Origin: Dipteronia dyeriana
Lineage: Eukaryota; Streptophyta; Magnoliopsida; Sapindales; Sapindaceae
Length of the DNA stretch: 64,000 nucleotides
Direction: 5' to 3'
Assembly: GCA_032871835.1 (NCBI GenBank)
Contig: CM065296.1
Coordinates: 55,705,288 to 55,769,287, forward strand
In this document: positions 33,535 to 45,409 of the stretch, piece after piece
Numbering within the stretch: the first letter of the stretch is position 1
Layout of the letters: the number at the start of each line of letters is the position of its first letter
Notes under the pieces: generated by a model
The model's database searches: none
What the model saw: only the letters and a program-made list of their open reading frames with translations
Told to the model about the DNA's origin: nothing
Position numbers and translations under genes: made by a program

Positions 33535-35305
33535 CCATAGTCTATCCTCGATAGTTTGGTGGTATTCATTTGTTAATCGATAGAGGACTTAATTTATAGA
33601 TATGGTAATCCTGTCTCCATTTATTAAATGAGAGTAGAATATCATCATACGGATTTTTTGAGGTATTGGTTATTAAATCTTAACGTTAAGTTTTCAATTG
33701 TATCTATTGAAACATGGCATCTGGACAAGTCAAGATATCAAAGTTTTAAATGTGATCATATAAGTAAATATGGTAACTTGGAGAGCTTTAGGCGGTCTAT
33801 GAGCTCTTGGCGATTACTGATATTCTTCACGAGGATACACTTTCTCCAATAAGGTTGTCTAAGGTATGAATGAGAAATATTAACTTATTCTATCTTTATT
33901 TAAGAGTTCAATTTTAGTTCTTTAGTGGAATGAACTAAAATTAATCGATCTGATCTAAGTGAATCATTTACTGATTGTGATTGGGTTGTGTCTATTGGAG
34001 CTTAAATTTATATAGCCCGCTAAAATCCCCAATCTATACGAACTTGCATGGATCACTTGATATATTCTACCGGACCAATTTAGGGGTCTATCTAGAATTA
34101 TATTATGGCATGTGGACTTGTTTCTTCTTGTAAGAATGAGTCTAGTTCACATGTTGACTTTTATTAAGGTCCAATTGATTTAATAAAGTAAGAAAAATAA
34201 TATATTGACCCATGTATATGTGTTGGGCAGCAAGGCTATATAAAATAGCTTAATATATTGTTTTTTATTTTATTATTTAATTAACTGAAAATTAATTAAT
34301 TTGGTAATTAATTAATTAAAAGTCAAAATTTTTTTCCTAGTAGGAGATGGTCTCCTAAAATTATGCTATTGTTGGTAGTATAATTAAAATTAAAGACTAT
34401 ATTTGATAATTAGATAAATAAAAGGAATTATTTATCTAGTCAAATTAGGAAATCTTTAATATGGTCACAAATACACTAATGAGTTGGATTAGGAGTTTTG
34501 GCGTGGGAAAGAATTCTTTTTGGAAAAGGATTCTTTGTCACTAAGTAAATCCACCTAAGAATAGGATTCTTGTCCACCAAGTAAATCCTTCTTAGGAAAG
34601 GATTTGTATGCCTATTTATACTACCTCTAAATTTCGGCCAAGAAGAGATTTGAAGCTCCAAATTTCGTACAAGCCAAAAAAAAATTAGAGAGGAAAACTT
34701 AGGCCATTAGATAATTCTAAGAAGAAAAATTCGGCCAGGCCCTAACTTTTCTAAAAGTGTTTTCGGCCACCATAGAATTTTGAGTATAGAGAATTCAGTT
34801 CCTGCTCTATATAAATTCATACAACTCTAAAGATTGGTGTGTGAAAATTTGGCAAAGAGGAAAAAGAAGCAAGAACATTTTGTATTCGATAGTACACTAG
34901 TAGCCTTTACATTAAAAGGTTTTGTGTACAACATCGAATCTAGGTTCACACGAGTTTCAGTCAAATTGATTAATAATTCATAAGTGATCTAACGTTCTTT
35001 ATTTTTCTCTTGGAGGATTATTGTGACTAACAAAGAGAAATATTTTGTTTGTTTCCTTCCTCATGTATACAATTTAAAGAAAGGGAGCCCACACTCCTAG
35101 GTGATTCACGTTCGTGATTGGATTGAAAGATCTTGCGGATTCAATTCGGTGCTAGTTCAATCGTCATGAGAAAATTGTACGACACTTTTTATATACATCA
35201 ATTAATCTAGGGTTAAGGTTCTTGTTATTATAAATGGAAAATTTTTGTTTATACCAAACCCTAATTTTAAATTTTCACACTTCCGTTGCACGGATTTTCC
35301 ATACA
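33535..35305 (+). repeat. Family 2 solo LTR, right part
   Basis: Continues the LTR cut at 23,771 (the sequence resumes at 'catagtctatcctcgatag', as in intact copies) and ends CCATACA. The next five bases are CTTGT (35,306-35,310), matching 23,249-23,253. Together the two parts make about 2.28 kb. Confidence 0.92.
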
Positions 35306-35652
35306 CTTGTATGTTCATGTATTTGTTTGTTTATGTTTTATGGACATTGGACTTGAATTTGTTCTTATTTTATTCCTTATTGAGTTCCGGTCATTTCGGT
35401 TACTTATTCATTTGATTTCAAGCTCTGAGTAAAAAGTTACGAAGCTTTCCGATCACTTACCATGCATTGTCTTTGTCTTTGTGTATCGTGTTAAATTCAT
35501 AATTTATTTTCTAAGTTTCATAGTTGTCCATGTGCGTGAGAGAGTTTCGGTTTGTAATATGTAAATGGATTCAAATTCAAAGTTCAGAGGCCAAACGCGA
35601 AGGGAGCGTGAAGGGAAGATGCGATGGCCAAAGGCCATCAAACCTCACTTCC

Positions 35653-35677
35653 CCGAGATAGGGCGTGGCCATCTCGG
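35653..35677 (+). other. Hairpin in a family 3 LTR (decayed)
   Basis: CCGAGATAGG, loop GCGTG, GCCATCTCGG: eight of ten pairs remain. The copy at 49,743-49,767 has lost one more pair. Confidence 0.6.
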
Positions 35678-35788
35678 AAAGCAACCCCTGCTGCCCCTGT
35701 GATGCCCATGTTCCAACTTGAGATAGTGAGGTGGAGAGATGGCCTTTCCCACCTGAGAACCCCACCTCTCAATGTCATCCTCCCTCCC

Positions 35789-35796
35789 TTTAAATA
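35789..35796 (+). promoter_or_regulatory. TATA-like box of a family 3 LTR
   Basis: TTTAAATA about 112 bp after the hairpin, followed by a CT-rich stretch as in the copy at 49,879. Confidence 0.4.
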
Positions 35797-36960
35797 CTTC
35801 TCTCTCTCTCAATTTTAATTTGAATGATTTGAAGAAAATGTGCAGAAATTTTTCTTCAAGGTTTTTGATTTTTTGTTTTATTGAAATCTCTCTCAATTCA
35901 ACCCCTAGTTGAGTGATTCAAATGTCAAAATTGTTGGTCTTTGAAGAGAGGAACCAATCCCAAGCATTTTCAAAGCCAAATGATGTCTTGGTTTTTCACA
36001 GTAATAAGTTTTCTACTCAAGATTTCATCATTTGTAATTGAATCACTTTCTTTTCATTTTTCTTCTATGATCTTTTCATGAATGTTCTTATTTGATTAAG
36101 AAAAAAGAATAGATTGACTTTGATTCAACTTTGTGGTTTGTTTGAATGATTTTCGGTTTAGCTTGTGTGATTTTCAATTGAATATATATATATTTTGCTA
36201 AAACTTGATAAACATGAACTTGATTTTGGAAATATTTTGTGTTCTTGAGTTTGATTGTTGATTTCTGGGTCTAGTTACATGTTCTAAGAACTAGGTCATT
36301 TTGATTGTGATTTCATCATTCTAATCTAGTTCTTGTTTTGATAAACATGCTTAGATTTCTAGATATCTTTATGATTGATTTTTAAAAGTCAAATCTAGTT
36401 CTCTAACTGTATGTTCATAAATTTTTTTTGATCTACTTTCTCTATTTGATTGTGATTGCATATGTACATTTCACTTGACTCCATTTATTAAATGTGAGTA
36501 GAATATCATCATATGGATATTTTGAGGTCTTCAATATTAAATCTTAATGTTAAGTTTTTAATAGTAACTAATGAAATATGGCTTCTGGACAAGTCAAAAT
36601 ATCCATGTTCAAAATGTGGTCATATGAGTAAATATGATAACTAGGAGAGCTATAGGTCGTCATGAGTTCTTGGCAATTACTGGTACTCTCCACGAGGATA
36701 CACTATTTCCATGATTGTCCAGGGTTCGAATGAGGAACATTAACTTATTCTATCTTTATTTAAGAGTTCAATTTTAGTTCTTTAGTGAAATGAACTAAAA
36801 TTAATAGATCGGACCTAAGTGAATCATTTGTTGATTGTGATTAGGTTATGTCTATTGGAGCTTAAATTTTGAAAGCCCGCCAAGATCCCCAATTCACACG
36901 AACTTGCTTGGATCACTTGATATATTCTACCGAACCAATTTCTAGGTCCATCTAGAATTG

Positions 36961-37150
36961 TTTTTTTTTAATCCAAAAGTTTTGGAGAGGTGTGGTCATG
37001 TGTGACCACGACATGCGGGATCACTTCAAAATACCTGGATTGGGTGTCCAAGGATGTGGGAATTCTTGGGCGGCCCTAATGGGGTGCCATTAGCATTCCA
37101 TTTATACAATAAAAATATAATTTGTACATTTTTAATTATATGGGCTGTTT
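36961..37150 (-). mobile_element. Short insertion in the LTR, SINE-like in size
   Basis: About 190 bp absent from the equivalent place in other family 2 LTRs (compare 34,085-34,110). It begins on the plus strand with a run of nine T, i.e. a poly(A) end on the minus strand, and contains the near-palindrome GTGGTCATGTGTGACCAC. This would fit a SINE or the 3' end of a LINE inserted in minus orientation, but I see no clear polymerase III boxes. Confidence 0.35.
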
Positions 37151-37639
37151 AATTATATTAATGTATTAATTTAAGGCATGTGAACTTGTTTCTTTTTTTG
37201 TAAGAATGTGTCTAGTTCACATGTGGACTTTTTAAAGTCTAATGTATTTAATAAAATGGAAAAACAATATATGGCCCATATATTTGGCTTGGGTGGCAAG
37301 GGCTAACATAATAACCTAATATATTATTTTTTTATTTTATTATTTAATTAAATGAAAATTAATTAATTAATTAATTGATTAATTATTTAATTAAAAGTCA
37401 AAATCTTTTTCCTAGTAGGAGTTGTAGGAGAAGGTCTCCTAGTGTGATGTTATTATTGGTAATAAGATAAATATCAAATACTTTCTTTGATAAGTAGATA
37501 AATAAAAAAGAATTTTATTTATCCAGTCAAATTAGGAGGTATTTGATGTCTATCAAAACTCTAACTGAGAATTGGTCAAATTAGTAAGTTTTTGATAAAG
37601 TAACAATTTAATTTATATTCAATAATTATTTATGTTAAC

Positions 37640-38768
37640 TGAAAATTTACTCAAGGTGAGAACTTCTAGCCAACACCCTCGAGAGCGCTATCACTTTGGT
37701 GGCGGCCGGGTTAGGTACCTCGTACCTAACTTGTTTGAACAAGGGTGGGTGTTTAAATGTGAATGCAAAGAAAATTAGAATATAGTTCTTTATAATAGAT
37801 CGTGTATGCCATACAAAAATCTCTCAAACACTCTCAATCTCGCTGGGATACAGTAGGGTGACAATCTCGTGCCTGTTGATTAGTAGAATACAGTGATGGC
37901 TGTGTTCTAATTATAGAATTTAGGCCAAGAATCCCCTCCTACTCACTCTTTTTACTTCTCTCTCTCAGTGCGAACTTTGGCGTATTTATACACAGTCCCA
38001 ATAGGTTAAATTTGTGATTCTCCCGCCATGATTCTCTGAATCCCATCCCTCCTTATCGGGAGGGATCTTTTATTTAAAAATCATTGACTTTGGATTAATA
38101 ACGGAATTAGAGAATATCTTTGTGGGAGATAATTTTGTTTTCTTTTTGGACTCAAACACTTGCCATGCACTTATGCGGTGTTTCAACGTTCGATAAAGTG
38201 TGGAAGTGATCCTGTGTGTCTTCATGGTGTGATTCCTCATGGAGGTCATCGTTAATTGTTTTGTTAAGTGAAGTAGATCCGTGCCCTGGTCATGGTACTA
38301 TTAGTTTGGCCAGACCATTCCAAGTTCCTCAGAACTTGATGTGGCTGTGCGGGTGCTCTTTGCGGTAACGGAGTTTTAGCGAGCTTCGTCCCACTGGTCC
38401 AGATGGGTTTGAATCGTCCTTTAGAGAGATGAAACAGTACTATAGTGCAAGCTGGGTGTTTAATGGGTCTCTCTCTGTGCTTGGAGAGGATGGCTGACTG
38501 GCTGGCTTCAAGAGAGGTTACGATATAGCTTCAACTTCGGGGAGCCTGGACCGTTACACATCGGGCTTCCTCTGAGTTCTTGTTTTGGAGTAAGGAGCTT
38601 GATACGATTGTGTTGGGCTCCACCTCAAATGTCCCAAAGCCCGACGATCCTTCCAAGCACCCACGGGGTAGTTTCCCCAGCTTGACTTCAGGATCCATGG
38701 TTCTCGGGTTTGGATCAGGGCTAGGAAAGTGGAGAATTTCCCTTTTGGTCCCTAGCCAAATTTGGCTA
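37640..38768 (+). mobile_element. 1.13-kb insertion, candidate solo LTR of another family
   Basis: Absent from other family 2 LTRs. Flanked by TTAAC at 37,635-37,639 and 38,769-38,773, a possible 5-bp target-site duplication. Begins TGAAAATTTACTC and ends AATTTGGCTA (TG...TA, one base off the canonical TG...CA). It is richer in GC than its surroundings, with no coding potential. It could be a gypsy-type solo LTR; orientation is assumed from the TG end. Confidence 0.55.
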
Positions 38769-39525
38769 TTAACAAGTTATTGGAAAAATACACTAATGAG
38801 TTGGAATAGGGTTCTTAGTGTGGAAAAGAATTCCGAAAGTTTGTAGGAGTCTTGGTGAAAGTAAATCCTTATATATAGATAATTCTTGGCCATTAAGTAA
38901 ATCCTTCTAAATAGAGGATTTGGCCACCTATATATATCAACATTATGGATTTCGGCCTAGCCTAAGAAATATAGAGAGAGATTTCGGCCAAGGCTTGCTA
39001 AAGACTTGAGAGAATTTTTTTATTTATCTTATGTAGATAAAAAAAACTTCATCCAACCCATTGTGTGAAGAATTCGGCCAAGCATAGAGAAAAGAGGAAA
39101 CGTTTTTGTTTTCGATAGTGCACTAGTATCCTTTACATTAAAAGGTTTTGTGTACAAAAATTGAATCGGGTTCACGCGAGTTTCAATCAATAGATTGATA
39201 ATTCATAAGTGACCAAACATTCTTGGGTTTTCTCTAGGAGGATTATTATGACTAACAAAAGGAAAAGATTTTGTTTGTTTTCTATCCTCAGGTATACAAT
39301 TCAAAGAAAGAGAGCCCATACTCTTAGGTGATACACATTCGTGATTGGATTGGAAGATCTTACTGATTCAATTCGGCGTAACTTCATTCGTCATGAGAAA
39401 ATTGTACGATACTTTTATTATATGTTAATTAATCAGGGGTTGAGGTTCATTCTTTTAAAGATTCTTTTTTTTTTTCTGAAATATACCAATCGAATTTTTC
39501 GCTTCCACCGCACATTTTTCCTACA

Positions 39526-40254
39526 GATCAAAGGGAAGTGTTTATTGCCCAAAGTTTTAGGACAAGAAAGAAGATGGTAATATTAATTATCTTGAAACAT
39601 GTTTTCTGGCACATTCTATAGATTCTTGAATCATAGACTCTGGAGCCACTAATCATGTTTGTTATTCCATACAGGGGTTCAAGGAAAAGAAAAGGCTTAA
39701 TGAGAACGAATTCAACTTGCATTTAGGCAATAGAGCGTTGGTGTCTACAAGTGCAGTGGGGAAATATTAGAATCAATTTAGATTTTTATAGGCATTTCGA
39801 TCTAATAGACTTTTATTATGTACCTCAATTTAATATGAATTTAATATCATTTTCTTGTTTAAATAAATTTGAATATTCGGTTACTCTTAATAAAGGTTTT
39901 ATTATTAGTAGGAATAGCAAATTTGTTTGCAAAGGTACATTGGAAAATGGTTTATTCTATTTGCATAGAAATATCTCTCACTTGTTAGACACAAAATCAA
40001 CGCAACCTAATCATAAAAGAGTAAAATTATCAAAAGATGAAACCTACCTATGACATTTACACCTAGGTCATAATAACCTTGATAGGATCAAAAGATTGGT
40101 TAGTGATGGACCTTTAAGTGACTTAAAGGTTGATGATCTACCAACTTGTGAATCTTGTTTGGAAGGTAAGATGACCAAAAGGTCATTCACGACCAAAGGC
40201 ATAAGAGCCACTGAATGTTTATGATTAATACACACTGATGTATGTGGTCATATA
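39526..40254 (+). pseudogene. Family 2 gag-pol fragment: protease to start of integrase
   Basis: Follows the LTR end directly, without primer site, leader or gag. It starts in the zinc knuckle region ('gatcaaagggaagtg'), then encodes the protease active site DSGATNHVCYSIQGFKE, NEFNLHLGN, a frameshifted and stop-containing middle (ISFSCLNKFEYSVTLNKGF), HLHLGHNNLDRIKRLVSDG, CESCLEGKMTKRSF and the first integrase motif HTDVCG. It ends where another LTR begins. It is the only family 2 copy here that still shows the protease DSG. Confidence 0.85.
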
Positions 40255-40708
40255 TGTTGGGATTATGCTCAATAGCAAAAGTATAATACTGTTTTTGACA
40301 ATCGTTTCAAATTTATAAAGTGATTTCGAGTTTTAACAAATCTTATAGCACTAATAGTTTAATTATTATAATTGTCAATCGGTTAAAATTAATAAAGTGA
40401 TTTATAGTTTTAACAAATCTTATAGCACTAATAGTTTAATTATTATAATTGCCAAAAGTAAATAATCATAGAGTCTAAAGACTATGAGAAAAAAACAATT
40501 GTTCGTACATCTGTATATGTATGAGGCAAACACAATTGTTTAGTTAGTCTTACATAATATTCACAACTTAAGATAAAGGTTGGGCGCCTTTATCTTGTCA
40601 AAGTTGTAGATTCTTTTCCTAGCATTTGAGTGGGATCAAATATGTAATGTTGAGTCTAAAATCATCAAAGTTTGATGTCTTTGGAAAAAAGAATCTAGTG
40701 CACTGGGT
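40255..40708 (+). repeat. Family 2 LTR, first 450 bp
   Basis: Starts TGTTGGGATTATGC next to the truncated integrase and stops at GTGCACTGGGT, where the minus-strand element copy B begins. It contains a tandem duplication of about 75 bp (40,310-40,450, with 'aacaaatcttatagcactaa' twice). Confidence 0.85.
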
Positions 40709-41277
40709 CTAGATTGCTTGATACTCCTCCATATGACTGTCCCTCCTCCAAGTGCAAACATTGATCCTGATGTTGATCTTCTGGAGTCGGAATCTGATTG
40801 GAAATCAAAATCTGTATACCCAACAGGAATTAAATTACCTCTGGAGTATACAAGCCCATAATCTCTCTTTCTTCTGAGATACTTGAAAATATGCTTGACT
40901 GATGTCCAGTGATCAGGGCCAGGTTTCGATTGAAACCTGCTAATTATGCCAACAATAAAACAAATATCTAGTCTAGTGAAGAGCATTGCATACATGAGAC
41001 TCCCAATTACCGAGACATATGGAACCCTACTCATGAATTGCTCTTCGTGCTCATTCTTAGGAACTTGTTCCTTAGAAAGTTTGATTCCATGTCTGAAAGG
41101 TAACATACCTTTCTTGGAATCTTACATGGAAAACCTAGACAAGATTTTATATATGTATGAAGTTTGGGATAAGGAAATCGTTATATTCTTTCTATCCCTT
41201 ATGACTTGGATACCAAGAATATAACTTGCTTCTCTTAGGTCCTTTGTATCAAATTGTTTTGCCAACAATTCTTTTAA
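40709..41277 (-). pseudogene. copia RNase H of element B, truncated
   Basis: A 156-codon frame (41,106-40,636) covers the connector and RNase H: EEQFMSRVPYVSVIGSLMYA, GYTDFDFQSDSDSRRSTSGS and GGTVIWRSIKQS, then runs over the breakpoint into LTR sequence read backwards. The Glu and second Asp motifs are gone. Between 41,107 and 41,277 the link to the reverse transcriptase is frameshifted (KDLREASYILGIQ legible). Confidence 0.88.
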
Positions 41278-42261
41278 TTATGTCAATGCACCTACATCAT
41301 TTCCGATGAGTAGTATATCATCAACGTAAAGAACTAGGAAAACCAACTTGTCACCTTTAATCCTTTTGTATACATAGGGTTCATCAAGGTTTTGAATAAA
41401 TCCAAAACTTTTCATAGCTTGATCGAACCTTATTTTCCAGAATCTAGATGCTTGCTTCAATCCATATATGGATATTTGAAAATTGCATACCCTTTCTTCC
41501 TGGCCTTTTTTAATGAATCCTTCTGGTTGCATCATATATATGGTTTCGTTAAAACTTCCATTAAGGAAAGCTGTCTTGACGTCCATTTGCAAAATCTCTA
41601 GGTCTAGAGATGCCGCAATGGATAAAAGTATCCTAATGGATTTAAGCATGACCACAAGAGAAAATGTTTCTTCATAATCGATACCTTCCTTCTGTGTATA
41701 ACCTTTAGCTACCAATTTAGCTTTAAAGGTTTCCACCTTTCCATCCATTCCTCTTTTCCTCTTATATACCCACTTGCACCCAATGGGTTTTATCCGTTTA
41801 GGCAAGTCTACAAGAGACCGGACTTTGTTTTTGAACATAGATTCAATTTCGGATTGCATTGCCTTTTGCCAATGGCGACAATCAACATCTACCATTACCT
41901 TTTTGTACGTATACAGATAATCATTATCTAGAAGATTCTCTAAAGATTCTCCTAGACTAATGTATCTCTTGGGTTGTCTACTAACCCTCCCACTATGACG
42001 AGGTATGGTAGATTGTTGATCTTGTGTTGGTACGGAACTTACAATTAGGCTTGGTAGTGAAACCTCTTGTAGAATTGTATCTCTTGAAAGCTCATTCAGG
42101 ACAATTCTACTTTTATGCACAAAATTATTCATATAGTCCTCTTCAAGAAATTTAGCAGTTGTCGAAACAAATACTTTAAGATCTGAAGGACTATAGAAAT
42201 AATATCCTTTTGTTCCTTTTGGATACCCTACAAATATGCATGTTTCTGAATGGGACTCCAT
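41278..42261 (-). pseudogene. Integrase C-terminus and reverse transcriptase of element B, open for 327 codons
   Basis: The longest uninterrupted pol frame in the window. It starts inside the integrase C-terminal region (CIFVGYPKGTKGYYFYSPSD, STTAKFLEEDYMNNF), passes a variable linker (RHSGRVSRQPKRYISL) and covers most of the RVT_2 reverse transcriptase: HWQKAMQSEIESM, CKWVYKRKRGMDGKVETFKA, YTQKEGIDYEETFSLV, LQMDVKTAFLNG (first catalytic Asp), SIYGLKQASRFW and an intact YVDD (LYVDDILLIGNDVG). The polymerase motifs are all present, but the frame lacks the thumb end and is fused to a dead upstream part, so it is best regarded as a pseudogene segment. Confidence 0.9.
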
Positions 42262-43384
42262 CTTTTATGTCTTTACTTTTAACACGTGCACAGGACATCC
42301 AAATATCCTTAAGTGTTGTAAACTAGGCTTTCGCCTGGTTCACAACTCATACGGTGTTTTATGAACCGACTTAGATGGTACATCGTTTAGAATGTACATG
42401 GCGGTTTGTAAGGCATATCCCCAAAAAGAATTAGGGAGTGTTGAATAACTCAACATAGACCTAACCGTGTCCAAAAGAGTTCTATTTCTCCTTTATGCCA
42501 CCCCATTTTATTGAGGTGTGCCTGGTGTAGCAAACTGAGAAATTATCCCATTATCAATAAGATATTACTGAAACTCACCAGATAGATATTCTCCACCACG
42601 ATCAGACCTCAAGATTTTTATGCGTTTCTCAAGCTAATTTTCTACTTCAGCTTTAAATGCTTTGATCATGTCAAAATCATTCTACTTATGTCTCATGAGA
42701 TACACATAACCAAATCTTGAGTAATCATCCGTGAAAGTGATCAAATACTTATATCCACCTCTTGTTTAATGTTCGTAGGTTTACACACATCAGTGTATAT
42801 CAATCCTAAACATTCGATGGCTCTTTTGTCTTTGGTCGTGAATGACCTTTTGGTCATTTTACCTTCCAAACAAGATTCACAAGTTGGTAGATCATCAACC
42901 TTTAAGTCACTTAGAGGTCCGTCACTAACCAATCTTTTAATCCTATTTTGGTTAATATGACCTAGGCGCAAATGCCATAGGTAGGTTTCATCTTTTGATA
43001 ATTTTACTCTTTTATGATTAGGTTCCGTTGATTCAGTTTTTAACAAGTGAGAGATATTTCTATGCAAGTAGAATAAACCATTTTCCAAGGTACCTTTACA
43101 AACAAATTTGTTATGCTTACTAATAATAAAACCTTTATTAAAAGTAACCGAACATCCAAATTTATTTAGACAAGAGACTGAGAGTAAATTCCTCTTGAAT
43201 TATGGTACATAATAAACGTTTATTAAATCTAAATGACTAATAGAATCTAGATTGACTCTAATATCTCCCACTACGCTAGTAGACACCAACGCTTCATTGC
43301 CTAAATGCAAGTTGAACTCATTCTAATTCAGTCTATTCCTTTGACCCTTTTCACCACAAAGGAAACATTTCCATTTGATCTTGG
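42262..43384 (-). pseudogene. Protease remnant and integrase of element B, broken
   Basis: Read 43,384 to 42,262. As in element A, the protease active-site segment is missing: the zinc knuckle start (CFLCGEKGQ) runs straight into NEFNLHLGN. The 115-codon frame 42,741-43,088 is the pre-integrase domain with an intact HHCC pattern (LRLGHINQNRI, CESCLEGK) and the first integrase Asp region changed to IYTDVCKP (Asp kept). Later LRSD and AxRRNR segments are legible with stops near 42,510, 42,570 and 42,640. Confidence 0.88.
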
Positions 43385-44097
43385 TTACTTTCTTGGTCTC
43401 ATTCTAAGAAGGCCCAAGTTGTTTTTCTTCTGTTGTCTCTTGACCTTCTTACGGGTCTTTAACAGTAGCAACTTACCAAGCATATGAATCTCTTGACCCT
43501 TGCCTTTCACCAGAATTTTCTTGGTGCTTTGAATATCTTGCATCAGGCCTTGCATGGTGTATTCCTTATTATTCAAGGTGTAGTTCAACTTGAATTGATC
43601 AAAGTAATCTGATAGTGAGTTGACAATCACGTCAATTTTGGTCTCATCATTTATCACAGCACCATTCAGTTCTGCAATATTAAGATGTGCTATGACTTTC
43701 ATCATGTGATCCTTCACACCTTGTCTAGGTTTCATTCTAAGATTCATAAAAGCAGTCATTGGCTCTCTCATAGTCGACCTAGACCTCAAAGCAAACATCC
43801 CCTCTAGAGACATCATTATATCGGGAGCAATCTTCATTCCTTCATGTTGCTGTTACAACCCGTTGAAGATGGTGGCCATAATGTAACATACATTTAGCCA
43901 TCTCATCTGAAGACTTCCACTACTGATACTCATCTCTTTGCTCCTGAGTAGATTCATTAGTTTGGTGGTTAAGGAATAGACATAACGAATTTATGTTTTT
44001 CAGCTTCCAATAACAACCCAATTTTCCTTTTCTATGTGACATAATTATCATAAGATAAAGTATTATCTTTTAGGATGTTGATTAGGGATGGGGTCAT
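43385..44097 (-). pseudogene. gag: copia gag of element B, broken
   Basis: Start codon complement at 44,095-44,097. As in element A, the first third is stopped and frameshifted; the last 150 codons (43,837-43,385) are open (MKIAPDIMMSLEGMFAL, RMKPRQGVKDHMM). At protein level it differs from copy A at about one residue in ten in the capsid part, although the adjacent leader is nearly identical. Confidence 0.85.
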
Positions 44098-45341
44098 GAT
44101 TTCTTTTTAATAACAAAAATTATATAAGTATATAATCATGATAAAACACTTTTGAATATTTATCTTGAATTAAATAAAATAATTCAATCGTAAAATTCAA
44201 CAGTGATCCTACACCATAAATGTCACACCTCCTTTGGGAGTTCGTACCATTTACTAGTTGGACTAGTTCCCACCTAATTGTTAACATAACAACCAGCATT
44301 TTCTACTTTAGCCTTGTAATTTTATTAACAAGAACTCTTGGGAGGATATTAATAAAATTACATTGAGTGTGTTCCTAAGTTATCGACCTTCAATATAATG
44401 CCTCACGAATATCCCTCTTTTGGGAGAAGATATCGTTTGGGCAAATTGTACAATCTATCATTGTAAGGAAGTATCTTGCTAAATTCCATTCATGAATACC
44501 TCTTAGGAGGTTATTACACGAAACATAAAGCTCAACTAAACTTGGCGGCCGTCGGTTTTCCAAAACACCTTCTCCCACTAAATTATTTAAGGCGTGTGAT
44601 CGAATTCCAAAGAGTGATTTGCCAAGTTATCAAGATGCCAATTTAGATACCTAAACCATTCTATGCATGTTCATACCAAAAGAGATATATGCGTGACACT
44701 CCTATTCTATATGACATGTTATCAAACAATGACAAACAGTGCAATATTTACAAAAATATAAATAGCTACAATTTTGGTCAATCCTAGAAAAGCAAGTAAA
44801 TTACATGTCTTGGAATACAAAAAAAACTCCTTTCTTGGTGAACAAGTCTTCACGCGACCTTCATCGTTTGGACTCCCTCAGCTGCCTCCCCTGGGCGTGC
44901 ACACTCTTGGCCCCTACCCATGGGCGTGCGCATGCCACAACCCCATAAAGGGCTGCCATGCGCAGCCAATGGCTTCCATAGGGCTGCTGTGCACAGACCA
45001 TGCCACAACAAACGTAGCCGCGTGCTCTTCGCAACCGCGTTTGTTGCTACAATTCGTACGGTTCCAAACTTGTTCTGGTTACTTCCAATTCATCAAACCT
45101 TCGAGTCTTCGATACTTAAATGTATTACAGAAGAATTTTAAATTAAAAAAGTACTGCAGTTTTTTTTTATTATTACAACATAGTGCAGTTTTTTTTTAAT
45201 TACAATAACAAAAAAAAAACTTAGCAACTACCAAGAAGGAAATTATGGCGATGATAGACCACCCTTCTTGTTACAATCCCAAAGCAAAATACATAGGAAT
45301 TTTAGGACCAAAATTGAGCAATAACAAACCACATATAAAAG

Positions 45342-45409
<68 letters not shown>

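Larger units (their letters stand above)
26423..36476. repeat. Segmental duplication, copy A (about 10.05 kb)
   Basis: Collinear with 40,709-50,567. It includes part of RNase H, pol, gag, leader and 5' LTR of the minus-strand element, the right half of the solo LTR that hosts it, and 1.17 kb of the family 3 LTR outside. Sharing both nested insertion junctions shows one duplication of the whole nest. Confidence 0.92.
35311..36476 (+). repeat. Family 3 LTR, middle part
   Basis: Continues the LTR interrupted at 23,253; has the 'gagttccggtcatttcggttac' block, hairpin region and TATA-like box. It stops at 36,476, the right-hand breakpoint of the 10-kb duplication. Its copy at 49,387-50,567 continues to the LTR end. 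Confidence 0.85.
36477..39525 (+). repeat. Family 2 LTR, 3' part, carrying two insertions
   Basis: Starts abruptly at 'ctccatttattaaatg', about 600 bp into the LTR, and ends TTTTCCTACA. Two foreign pieces interrupt it: 36,961-37,150 and 37,640-38,768. An internal element region follows in the same orientation, so this is the 5' LTR of a rearranged plus-strand element. Confidence 0.85.

Noticed and set aside
33628..33852. 74-codon frame repeated at 47,678-47,899
   Set aside because: Lies in the solo LTR; the similarity is due to the duplication.
35577..35896. Open frames on both strands around the GC-rich LTR block (again at 49,580-49,974)
   Set aside because: Caused by the GC-rich hairpin segment of the LTR; frames differ between copies.
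38580..38846. 88-codon frame in the 1.13-kb insertion
   Set aside because: No recognisable domain and the frame runs across the insertion boundary into LTR sequence.
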